A stretch of DNA of 64,000 nucleotides from Eopsaltria australis. Lineage: Eukaryota; Chordata; Aves; Passeriformes; Petroicidae. Both the position numbers and the translations under genes were made by a program. This document shows, one piece after another, positions 51,961-62,200 of this stretch; the stretch's first letter is position 1, and each line of letters starts with the position of its first letter. The notes beneath the pieces were generated by a model. The model was not told where the DNA came from. It did not search any database and saw only the letters and a program-made list of their open reading frames with translations. The stretch spans positions 4,960,001 through 5,024,000 of the forward strand of contig JAVTVJ010000068.1 in assembly GCA_034509425.1 (NCBI GenBank). The letters are read 5' to 3'.

Positions 51961-54900
51961 TATTGTACTTTTCTTGGATAGGAACACCCTCTGCCCTCAT
52001 GCCTTTTTTTCCTTCTTATTCCTAAGTATGTATCTTTAAATTGGAATTGAGTCACAGAGTGAGTCCTGATGTGTAACTGAAAATAGCAGCTTTTTTTTGG
52101 TACTTCTGAAGATGAAAAAACTATGTCTGTAATACTGTTTTTTAATATTATATTGAGGATTTAAAGTCCATGGCAGATTGTTAAAAATAATACAGGACTA
52201 AATAGTAGGCAACACGACAAATAAATATAGGATATTACTGGAGACTGAGAAGAGAGAAGGAAAGATTAAAATCAAGAACCAACTTCCAAGGAGACCTCTA
52301 CAAATATTGTGTTAGATAAAGAAATAATTAGCTTCCTCCACAGCAAGCTATTCTGTTACAAAATAAAATCTTCTATTATCTAATAAAAAAAAATTCCCCC
52401 TCTTTGCCTAAGAACAAAAAAGCATGCAGCCAAAGTGTGCTTTTACTTCAACTACAAATGTTGGGCACTCGTATTTGATAGAATGAAAGCGTAAAGTGTC
52501 AGGCTCCTTGTGCCAGAAGAAACTGCAAAGGCTTTGGATTTCACAGGTTGCTGTTGGGAGCGTTATCTTCTGCACACTGATGATTTTTGCCAGAGCTGCC
52601 ACAGGTACAGTGGAGCCCGCCCAGCATGCGCAAAGACCGGCATCAGCTGCATAAGAGGCTGTCACACCCACAATAGACTTACTTGTTCAGGTTCTCACTG
52701 GAGAGCAAGACTAAAATGGAAGCAAAATTGTCTTTCCTGTCCTCCTGCTATGACTCATGGGAGCTGCTTTTGTGCTCAGTGCTTTCATAATCAGTCTGCT
52801 TATTTGTCAGTATGGTCTTAGAAGCATCCTGCTAAGCACCCACTCTTTTTGAGTTGGCCACAGCTGTTAGGGAAGATCGTGAATCCTGCGTTTTAACTCA
52901 GACAAGTGAATTTAGTTCATATATCCAGGAGGAGCTGAATTTATTTTTGAATCTGTACTTGGATACAAAAGGAAGAGCACTCATAGAACAAGATAAAGCA
53001 AATCGTTATGGCTGCCCTGGCCTTCAAACTCAGTTTTTCTTTAGGAATTTAACCAAACAGGTATCTTTAAAAGTTTAGAACTGATTCGCCCTTTTTCTAG
53101 TTGTTTGCTTGCTGGGATGGGAACTTTGTTCAGGTTCTTCCCCCATGCACTCCTGGCCCTGCAGCCATAGAGATCTGCTGCCTTTAGGCCAGTTATGTGA
53201 TGATGCCTTCCCTTGATGTGTAATTGAGATGCATTTGCAGCTTTTAGTATATCAACAGCTATTAAAAAAACCCCAAAAACCAAGAAACCCCAAGCAAGTT
53301 CTCCAAAAACCAGCAATGGTGAAGTCAGGGTCCCATGTTGATATTAGCAATGTCAAGAAAATCTTTCTGGAGCTGAATTTTAAAACCTGTGAGCCTGTGC
53401 AAGGAACCTTGGCGTTTTGCTTTTACATAAGTTGTTGAAGTTTGACAGTTTTCTAGATTTTGTATATATTTTCACCAGCTGTTCTTTTCATTCCTAATTT
53501 TTTCTTATGAGCAGAGGAGGATAGATGGGAGCTTAGAGTGAGAAAAACGGCTTGCTATGATTGTTAAGTTCTTGTTGCTTTTTATCTCTTCAGCTTTTTC
53601 TTTTTTCAACTTCCTCATTGTGGATTTCTTCATACTGTAAAATCTTGATGGCTCTTTCTCCAGAATCTTGTCTCATTTAGGTCTACTGTCCCTCCATAAA
53701 ATGGAAAAATGAAGTGGTAGCTTTTTTCCAAATTAAGGAGTGAGACTGGTACAATGTCACTAGCACTATGATTGTATGATTTTTCTCTCCATTCCTTAAG
53801 TCAGAATGTTACTGCTAGCTTCCTTCTTACAGCTTTTCACATACTGATTTTTTTCTTCCTGATCAGTAATTCCTCATAATAATCCAGACACATTCCTCTG
53901 GATTTTTAAATCCAGAAAAAAATCTCACCTGTTTTCTTTACCCTGTCAGTTGTATATACTGCTATAACACTGAACCTGGGTGCTTGTAACTCTTGGGTTT
54001 TCCTGGAAGACCTTAATGAACAGACCTGAAGGATTCACCATTGCTAACAGAAGTGGCTAATGCTTCTTTCAGCCACATACCTTGTTTGACAGAAGACATG
54101 CCAGGGTGTGGATTAATGCATAACTATCAAAGACAGGTGGTGTGGTGTAAGTTCTTTACATTTGTTTACAGACCCACTGGTTTGTAAGTGCACAGAGGAA
54201 AATGTAACCAGCCTCTAGAAATTCCTAGTTGTATCCTCTTGGTGAGTAAACATGATAAATAAATAAACAGATTAAATTTACTTCTTATTTTAGAAGAGCA
54301 AGAGGGGTGTATTATCTACTGGCAGGAAGCTTGTTTAAAAGCCCGTGGATGACTTTGAAGTCAATTAGAAGCTTGTGACTAAGTTCAGCAGGATGCAGGT
54401 TGCATTCTTTCTGTCATGATAAATGAAATTAACTGAATACTTGATTTGCAAGATGTAGATACACAGATTTAACTGTCTATCTAGAACAGTTTTACTTCTT
54501 CACATTTTGTGAAGACAAGTATCTACCTGAAGTATTTAATAATTCTCACTAAGTGTCTCTACTAAAATCTTACTATGTAAAAAGTAGTTCCCCTCTCCAC
54601 GCAGGTATTGATAATTATGAAATAAAGAATAGCATTTCTACTTAAGATTGAGACTTTGAATTGAGTGGAAGATTGAGGCTCTTGGGTGATGCTCTAGACT
54701 TCTTAATGGTCCTGAAGAAAAAAGGAATTGTGGAAAAGCTAGTGTTTTCCCCCAGTGCTTTATTTTCAGTTCAAATGATCAGGTACCGTAATGATGTAGT
54801 ATTCTGTATGCTCATTTCAAAAATATTTGTATGTTTTCTGGGATTTACATATAAGCCTTATATGCTATTGCAAAACAGCTACTTTTGTATTAAAGTCTCA

Positions 54901-56153
54901 CACCTACATGTCTGGATTAAATAAAACTAATTTTTTCTTGTTCACCTCATGGCATTTCATTTAGCTCTGTGTTTTGTAGAACATCATGGTAATGTTGAGA
55001 TCATCTCAGAGATCATCTGTTGATGTGCTGTGAATCAGGCTGCCTTAGAAAGGGGTATTAGGAGAATGACTGCTATTTCGCTACTGAGAGCCTTTGAGAG
55101 GTAAATGATGGCCTTGTTTACTCTTCTGCAAGAGTTGTTCTAGCCAGCAAGCAGCTTAGGGAAACAGACCAGTGTGGCACTCAGTGCAAAGAATGAAGTT
55201 GTGGCAGCTACTAGTAAGGTTTTCCTTGCTGTTTCCAGTGTTCGACCTGAAAGCCTGTCCTCACTAAATTACAGGATAAAGTAATTCTTGCTGTGGATAT
55301 GGATAATTTCCTTTAAATTATTTTTTGTTTAAAACTTCTAGGTTTTTTCCTTTATTTTTTTTTATTACAGTTACTCACTCTGACATTCATTAGACTCTGT
55401 GTCATTCATGGAGTTTTGAGTTCATGTTACCAGATTCCCTGCAAGAATCAGTGATTTTCAAAACAATCTTAAGGCCAGTGCCTTTCTAAAAGCAGAAGAA
55501 TCCCAAAAAGTGGGTACTGCCACTGAACAAATATTTTTAGCGGCTTGATTTTAATATTTCAGCAGCTTTTGAAGGCAAAGATCTCAAACAAGCATATACA
55601 TTTTGTCTGGAGATTAAATGGGTCTGGCTAGTCTGACTTCACTAATGTTTGAATTATGGCTCAGTTTGAGGCAAAAGAGTTGGGGTGAAAAGTGTTTGGG
55701 TATGAATCCATACTACTGCTGCATGCCACTTGTCATCTTTCATTAGCTTTCCTTTTTATTTCAAGATTAAGTTCTCATAAAGTGCCCTCGGCAGAATTGG
55801 GCACAAAGCTGCCTGGAGCTAGTGTGGAAGAGGTGGGTCGCTCAAGTGCAGTTTTCTTTTGGGAGCCCCCCTGTATGCATCTGTGTTACCTGTGATGGCA
55901 GTCATGATGCACTTTGGGGAGAATTAGGGAAGCTGGTTTGTGTGTTTTCTTGGGCCAGTTGCACTGTGTCACTAACAGTGAGTGAGCATCAATAAAGGAG
56001 TTCTCAGGGTTTTACCTTTAAGGAATTACATGCCAATGCTTCTCTAGGTGCCTTGAATGCAGGGGCAGCAGGTGATCAGCTTTCTGTGGCTCCTCTAATG
56101 AAAAGGGGAGATGATATCTGGTCAGTGGGGAGAAGATGTTTCTTACTGAATGT

Positions 56154-56302
56154 CACAGAATCATAGAATGTTAGGAGTTAGAAGGGACCTTAAAGATCAT
56201 CACCTCCCAACCCTCCCTGCCATGTGCAGGGACACCTCCCACTAGACAGGATGGCCTTTAACAGTGCTGGGGTTGGGGATCCAAAACCTCCCTAGCTGGG
56301 GA
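56154..56302 (-). mobile_element. Short CR1 LINE 3' end, antisense orientation
   Basis: CAGAATCATAGAATGTTAGG, then AGAAGGGACCTTAAAGATCA and GGGACACCTCCCACTAGACA give a clear avian CR1 3' end, read as complement. The copy is about 150 bp and 5'-truncated, and differs in subfamily from the 28.0-kb and 62.2-kb copies. Confidence 0.9.
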
Positions 56303-58460
56303 TTTCAGAAAGGAAGGTTAGCTGCTTGAAAGTCTAACCTTTATTCCCAATAAAAAGCTAGAATTCATACTGAATAAACTTGCAGAACTGAAAATAAAAA
56401 AAATAAACATAGTGGATCACAAGCTGCAGGCCTGTATAGCTTTAAGTAGTTGATGCGAAATTTAGAAATTATGAAGGAGGGACAAAGGAAACTGCATCTA
56501 ACTTGAGTTTTTGTTACATTATCTCATAAGTTTCGTCACTGCTTTGTCATATATCTAGGAAGTATTGTGTACACTAAGGCAGAATGAGTGTTGTACAGAG
56601 GTAACATGAGCAGATCAGTAATCAATTTATCACAAACTAATTTGTGGAAGTACTTGTCAGTGAATAATGTTGGGAACTGAAGTCATAGATTTGGTGGTTA
56701 CTGAATACTGCTAATAGAAAATAATACATGTTTTCTGACTTTTCCTTTCTTTCTGGCAAGTAAATTTTCTGTTCTGAACTTGACTGACCAGTTTTCTTGT
56801 GTCTTGCTTACGTTGTGGCATTAGTGGTTGTTTCAGGGTCTCTGTAGCAGTATTTCTGTCACTCAGCTGCTGCATGGGAACAGTCAGCTGCGCCCTGCGC
56901 CTGGCACCAGCCTGTTTCAGTAAAAGCTGGAGCAGCTCAGTGCGGGCTCTGTTCTCATGTTGATGGGTGCAACTGAGCAGATGCTCCTGTTTTTCAGGAC
57001 CTCATTTCTTTTAGTTCGTTACTCAAACCAGAAAGTCTGGACAAACAGCAAAAAGGCTTTTGTGAGAAGGATATGCCAAATGAAATAGGAGGAGAACATA
57101 TGGAAGGGAAAGGAAAGAGTATTTAGTACAATTCACAAGTGAAGAAAAAATTGATTAATTAAAACCGTAAATTAAACCACTGAAATAATTACTAAAGGAC
57201 GGGCCGCTTTTTTTAAAAAACAAAAGCAAACCAGAAAAATATAACTATCCCTTTAATTTGGGACTCGCTGCTTTATTTTCAAATTACTGTGGTTGATTAA
57301 CTCTGGAGTTGCTTCTAACATAACAACCCCTCCCCACATGATCTGCCTGTGTCTTGCTGAAGCAAATGTCATTGTGATTCCCCTTCACCCTTGGGTTGTC
57401 CTTTTGTTACGTGTGACCTGGTCAACACCGGGCTTTTGGCCAGCACCCCTTGCTTGTAGTGAGATCCCATTTGTGTGAGCTGAACCCAGCATTACTGGGT
57501 CACACTCACCCATTACACATAACTTAATTAAATGTGTTCACTTCCATCCTGCCATCTTGTTCTTCATGAGTAGTTCTGTCCTTGGATCACTGAATTGTAA
57601 AGATGATATAATTTCAATTCCTGGTGAAGCCATTTTAGCGTTTTTCTTTCCGCATTTTTGAATGTGGGATATATGCCTTTAATATTAAGGGAGCAAATGC
57701 AGTCTGAATTAGTAAAACCAAATTTTGATGGGTTTTGCTTATCAGACTACTAATATGATAGCAGAGGAGTGGGGAGCCTAAAACAAACAAAAAAACTTTA
57801 TTCTTTACCCTGTGTATAGTTGCTTAATTTGAAAAATTACTTCAGTGGTTGGCGAACATGGAAAAAACCCTTTGCAAACATTTTTTTTCTGTTTATCACA
57901 TTTCTTAAATAAGCTGATAATGGAAATAATTTTCAAATCTCATTCCTAGTCAGTCTAGCAAATTAATTTCCTTTAATTTTTTTAAAATCATCACAGAAAA
58001 AAAGTAATAGAAAACTATTTTCTCCTGTAGAATGTTCTTTCTACCATATCCTTTTTATCATTACAATGGACAAATAAGAAATTAACTAAACAAAATTTGT
58101 TTTTTTACCTAGTTGTCAGCATACACGAAGCAAACCATAAGTAATTATAAGTGTATTTTTGCTTACTGAGGTAGTTCCTGTCAGCATTTTTGTTTGCTTC
58201 TGTTCTGTAGAAAATTATTTATGCCAGTTAGTTACTATTGTAATAGACATCCTCTATATGGGATTACAAGGCCAGCTGTTGTGTCAGATGTATGGTCTCA
58301 ATAGGTTCTGTCCATTATACCTGCTGCTAACCTCTCCTGATCATATAATATGGAAGTAAATTAATTGTCTGTTATATTGGTGTGATGTCTATATACCACT
58401 GCTTTCTCTTACTGAAATAAATCAAAGTACTAATTATGTTATTTTCTCTTCTTTCCCCAG

Positions 58461-58625
58461 GAAGCTATTGATTGCCTAGAAATTAAAAAAGGGTGTGAGA
58501 CGTCTGATTGATCGAGGTGGAATTTTTTTTCCAAGAGCCTTTTCCTGACTCCCTTTTGCAAAGTCTTCAGACAGTCCCATTTGTGCCATGTTTTGTGGCT
58601 CTCACCGTAAGAGGAATTTGTCTTG
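58461..58625 (+). other. CDKL5: CDKL5 5' untranslated part of the first coding exon
   Basis: The leader starts after a strong acceptor, a pyrimidine-rich run ending TTTCCCCAG at 58,460, and continues to the base before the start codon. The acceptor assignment is from sequence alone, but it is the only strong one near the ATG. The leader is AT-rich apart from its last third. It has a single ATG, at 58,588, which opens the short upstream ORF listed separately. A run of T at about 58,523-58,530 sits in its middle. Confidence 0.85.
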
Positions 58626-58626
58626 A
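58588..58626 (+). promoter_or_regulatory. Upstream ORF, 12 codons, stop overlapping the CDKL5 start
   Basis: An ATG at 58,588 opens a 12-codon frame (M-F-C-G-S-H-R-K-R-N-L-S) that stops at TGA 58,624-58,626. The last base of that stop is the first base of the CDKL5 ATG (TGATG). The upstream ATG has G at -3 and T at +4, a moderate initiation context. The main ATG has T at -3 and A at +4, a weak one. It is the only ATG in this leader exon, and the proposed first exon has none. Such an ORF would be expected to lower or gate translation of the kinase. That role is inferred, not shown. Confidence 0.7.
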
Positions 58627-58689
58627 TGAAGATTCCTAACATTGGTAATGTGATGAATAAATTTGAGATCCTTGGGGTTGTAGGTGAAG
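58626..58689 (+). CDS. CDKL5: CDKL5, first coding exon (codons 1-21 and base 1 of codon 22)
   Basis: This is the start of cyclin-dependent kinase-like 5, a CMGC-family serine/threonine kinase of neurons (nucleus, cytoplasm, cilia and synapses). Loss of the human X-linked gene causes early infantile epileptic encephalopathy. The 64 coding bases translate to MKIPNIGNVMNKFEILGVVG followed by E and the first base of a glycine codon. This agrees with the human N-terminus as I remember it. The F-E-I-L-G-V-V-G-E stretch is the first beta strand of the kinase fold and the start of the glycine-rich ATP loop. The exon ends at G|GTAAGT, a strong donor, in phase 1. In human CDKL5 this exon also ends at coding base 64. 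The start follows from homology. Its context (TTG before ATG, A after) is weak, and an upstream ORF runs into it. Only this and the next coding exon are in the window, so the gene is partial here. Confidence 0.97.
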
Positions 58690-59217
58690 GTAAGTAGTAT
58701 CTTAATAAAAGATTAATAATAATTTTATATAGATTTGCCTTAGTCCTCTTGATGATAATAAGTTACCTGTTGCAGCATTTTTCTTGTATGTATTTATTAT
58801 CTATAGCTTCTGCTAATTTCCTTGTCAGATGGATGGAGAAATTTGGAAGGTGAAAGGAATTGAAGAGAAGTAGAACAGTTTTGTGGGGGTTTTCTGTGCT
58901 GGTTTTTTTTTCTGTTTCAAAGTTTAATATATTGATTTCTCATTAGTGGTACTAGGGAGATGCAAGTTATCAAATTTACCTGCAAGCATATTTGTTAAAA
59001 AATAATTCCAGTGCTTTAAAATCCATTTGCTTTTGGGCAATTTTTATAAAATTGTTTCAGTGTACAAAGATTTAGTATCTGTATATACAAGTTTTGGATA
59101 AGAATACTGGGAAAATGTTACTTCTGTACTTAGGAGGTTGCTGAACACTGTTTTATCTTGCCTCTTTCAATTTTTTTCTGGTTTGAGATGGCTTATCTCT
59201 TATCTTCTTTGTTTCAG
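58690..59217 (+). other. Intron between the two CDKL5 coding exons
   Basis: A 528-nt phase-1 intron with donor GTAAGT and acceptor TTTGTTTCAG preceded by a T-rich tract. It is AT-rich, with no repeat or RNA feature recognised inside it. Confidence 0.92.
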
Positions 59218-59252
59218 GAGCCTATGGCGTTGTACTTAAATGCAGACACAAG
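59218..59252 (+). CDS. CDKL5: CDKL5, second coding exon (35-nt small exon, rest of codon 22 to codon 33)
   Basis: A 35-nt exon lies between a good acceptor (pyrimidine tract then TTTCAG) and the donor AG|GTAAGC. Joined to the previous exon's last G it reads G-A-Y-G-V-V-L-K-C-R-H-K, residues 22-33. This completes the kinase glycine-rich loop G20-E-G22-A-Y-G25 and the second beta strand. Human CDKL5 exon 3 is also 35 nt (coding bases 65-99), which supports the gene identity and the phase. Because 35 is not a multiple of three, skipping this exon would shift the frame and destroy the kinase. The next exon, holding the ATP-anchoring lysine, is not found before the window end. Confidence 0.97.
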
Positions 59253-62200
59253 GTAAGCAAATTGCTTTTAAGTCAGAGGGAAATGTTGGTGTTTGAGTGA
59301 AGCAGTGACTTTTGATGAGAACAAGCATGTTAATATGTATGAGACATGACATCTGGGGTGGACTTTTTCTTGCAGTCAGTTACATAATAGCAATCTTAAT
59401 TGCAAGTTTCAGGGAATATGACTATATCTAGTACCAAATCTCAATTTTTTGTGTTTAATATTTGTCCAAAATATTATTAATGTTTTTTTAATTTCAACTA
59501 AGAGAGTTTTTAAGAAAAGAGACCAGAAAAAGTTATTTTGGAACACAATTTATGCTCAAGCAGTCTTAATTAGAATGCCAAACTAGTTGCCAAATACTGC
59601 TGTATAAGCACTTAGCTGTCCTGGAAGGAGCAGAGGAGGGAAAATAGAGTCCATGAGGGATTTCGACATCTCTAGGATGTTCAAATGGCAATAGGAAAGC
59701 AGTGACTTTTTTTGGTTGTTGATTTTAATATGGAAAAGGAAGAAGTTAAAAAGGAAAGAAAAACCACTGTTTGATACAAAAATGAAGTCTGGCAACCTGT
59801 CTACACTATAAGTTGGATGTTTCTGAGCTTGCTGCTCATTAACACAGGACTGACATGAACTACTTTGCTGTCTTTGGAGCTGTAGTGTAGTCGTATAACA
59901 AAATAACTTCTCTGAAGCAAAACATTTCAGAATCACAGAACTGTAGTGATCCAAGAATATATAAAAGTCTTTTATATAGTTATATAGTTCATACCTTTTA
60001 CTAGAAAAAGTTAGGACTGTGTAGAGGGTTTATGTTCCTGTGGTGGCTTTCAGCATGTACACATGTGGTATGGTTCTATCTGGAGAATCTTACACTGTTG
60101 TGCTGACTTAAAAAAGGAAAAAAAAATAGAACTTAAGATCGTGTCTCAAGCTGAAGCCTTGTTGGGCTTGGAAGTCTATAGCAGTCAATAGAGAGATTTC
60201 AGTAAATTGGATCTTTTTAGATAGTTACGGTATGAAAATTCAGGGTGAGTAGTTTGAGAACACTTGCATAGTGATGATACAGTTTGTACTAGACAGCTCT
60301 ATTCTTTGTGGAAAGTAACCTCACCCAGACTCAAGAAGTTTCTAGGATTTCCTGCATTGCTGAGTGAAATTTAAGCTATGCATGTCTTTTCACACCTATG
60401 CAAAAGAGTTCAGTACTCTAAAAGTATGGTATATTGGCAGGGTAATCTGTTGTCCAAGATATTCCTATTAGAATATCTTGCAGTACACCAGATGCCTAGA
60501 AAGGAACAGCTTTCCTTTACCAGAGGGAAGTTTTTCTTCCTACAGCCTGTGTAAGACTGCTGCCTTCCTTCCTTGATCACCTAAATTTTTTGGTAGCCAC
60601 ACGATCTTTTTCTACAGCTTCATCTTAGTGGAAACAGCTGTGCTGAAGGGTTTAAACAAAGTGGTATTTCTATAAGCTTCTAGAAAGTGGGTTTACTAAG
60701 ACCTAGGGTTTCCAGTTTTTGGAGATCTGAAGAAAAGGTGATTTATGTTGCTGTTTTCATCTAACTGATTTATGATTCTCACTTAAAACAAGCTGCACTG
60801 AGTGTCTGAGAGCAGATGAGTTTAGGAGCTATCTATTTTACAAAAAAAAAAAAGAGTAACTGTCTAAAAGTTAAATGTTGGCCTTTCCTACTTGTATAGG
60901 AAAACAAAGATTAAATACACTTTCATACCATCTTAACAGACCTAACAGGAAATGCAAGGATGTATGGTTTGGGGTTTTTTGTTTGCATTTTTGGGTTTGT
61001 TTGGTTTTTTTTTTTTTACTGTTTGGCTGCTGGTGGGCATACTTTTGAATGTAGTAGTATTTATATTCATGTTTATAAATAGTGGTAATATGCCAGGACC
61101 AAAATCCCAGCTATTTTAAATCAATATATCTCCACTGTATTGTTGAAAGGGTAAATTTTGTGTGAAATGAGGAGCCAGCCCCTAATTGCAACAATTTTCC
61201 ATCATATAATCCACTAGTGCTTCAGTAAATACGTAGCTTTTTACCTCAGTGCATTTTACTGGCATGTGTATATAGATTTAAGTAGGAGGGAATGGCATAA
61301 GAAGCAAATACCTTGTCATTATTATATGTGTTTTTCCTTTGCTAAGGGAACATTACCAGAAGAGCTAAAGTAGCTCCTCTAGAATGACTGTGTTTACATT
61401 ATTATGCAGCCAGTTTTTATCCCAAATCCTTCATTGCTAATTGTGGTTTGTGCATAAAGATCACTTGTTTATCTGAGGGTTTTTTTTCTGATGCAAAGCT
61501 TATACAAATAATGTTGAAAAAAAGCAGAGATGATGTTCTGAAAAGCTTTTTTCCATTTTTTCATTTAATCAGAGGACTTTTTCTAAGGAAATACATTGAA
61601 GTGCATTGTGTTTGAAAATACTGGAAATACATTTATATAGCACATTTAGTAGTTACAAGCTATTATAAAAGGCTGTCTTGGCTTATTTGGATTTTGGCAG
61701 TTTTCTGAAAATAAAAGCCACTTGAACAGTTCAGTAGTGTCAGAGATCATGGCCGAGGAAAAGAATCTTTGCTAATGTTACAGACTTGTCAAATGTTTGC
61801 CCTTTAAATAAAACCAGTATCCCTTCTACTTTACTAAGTAGTCTTGTTGCTTCATGCAGAGTTATTGGGCAGTAATATGATAGCAAGATGCTGTGGTAGA
61901 GCCACAGATCTCCAAAAATGTGGAGAAAGAAGCCTCAAGAAAAGAATTAAGCCAAAAGCCACTGTGAAGAGGGAGCGTTACACTGTGAGATAAACTGTGT
62001 ATATAGGAGGAACACTGACAATTATAGCTGCAAGTAGAGTTTTTAGAAATGAATACATCCTTAGATGCCTGAGATAAGTGGAGACTGTCTAGGTGGACAA
62101 TATGATGACACTGGAACATGGATTGTTTTTTAGGATGAGCAGAGCTCATCACACAGCCAGGCTTGAGAGGAAGACAGGTTCATATGAGCAGTCAAAGCAT

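Larger units (their letters stand above)
11598..58460 (+). other. Large first intron of CDKL5 (inferred)
   Basis: This is the interval between the proposed first-exon donor and the acceptor of the first coding exon, about 46.9 kb. It is AT-rich and holds five CR1 fragments, T/G and A/C low-complexity tracts, small tandem and inverted repeats, and two GC-richer patches (about 51,690-51,960 and 52,500-52,700). I see no exon with recognisable protein content. A very long first intron fits the human gene. Alternative leader exons may be hidden here. Confidence 0.6.

Noticed and set aside
59931..59962. AGAATCACAGAACTGTAG, similar to the first bases of an antisense CR1 end
   Set aside because: The match lasts under 20 bases and the following sequence does not continue as CR1.
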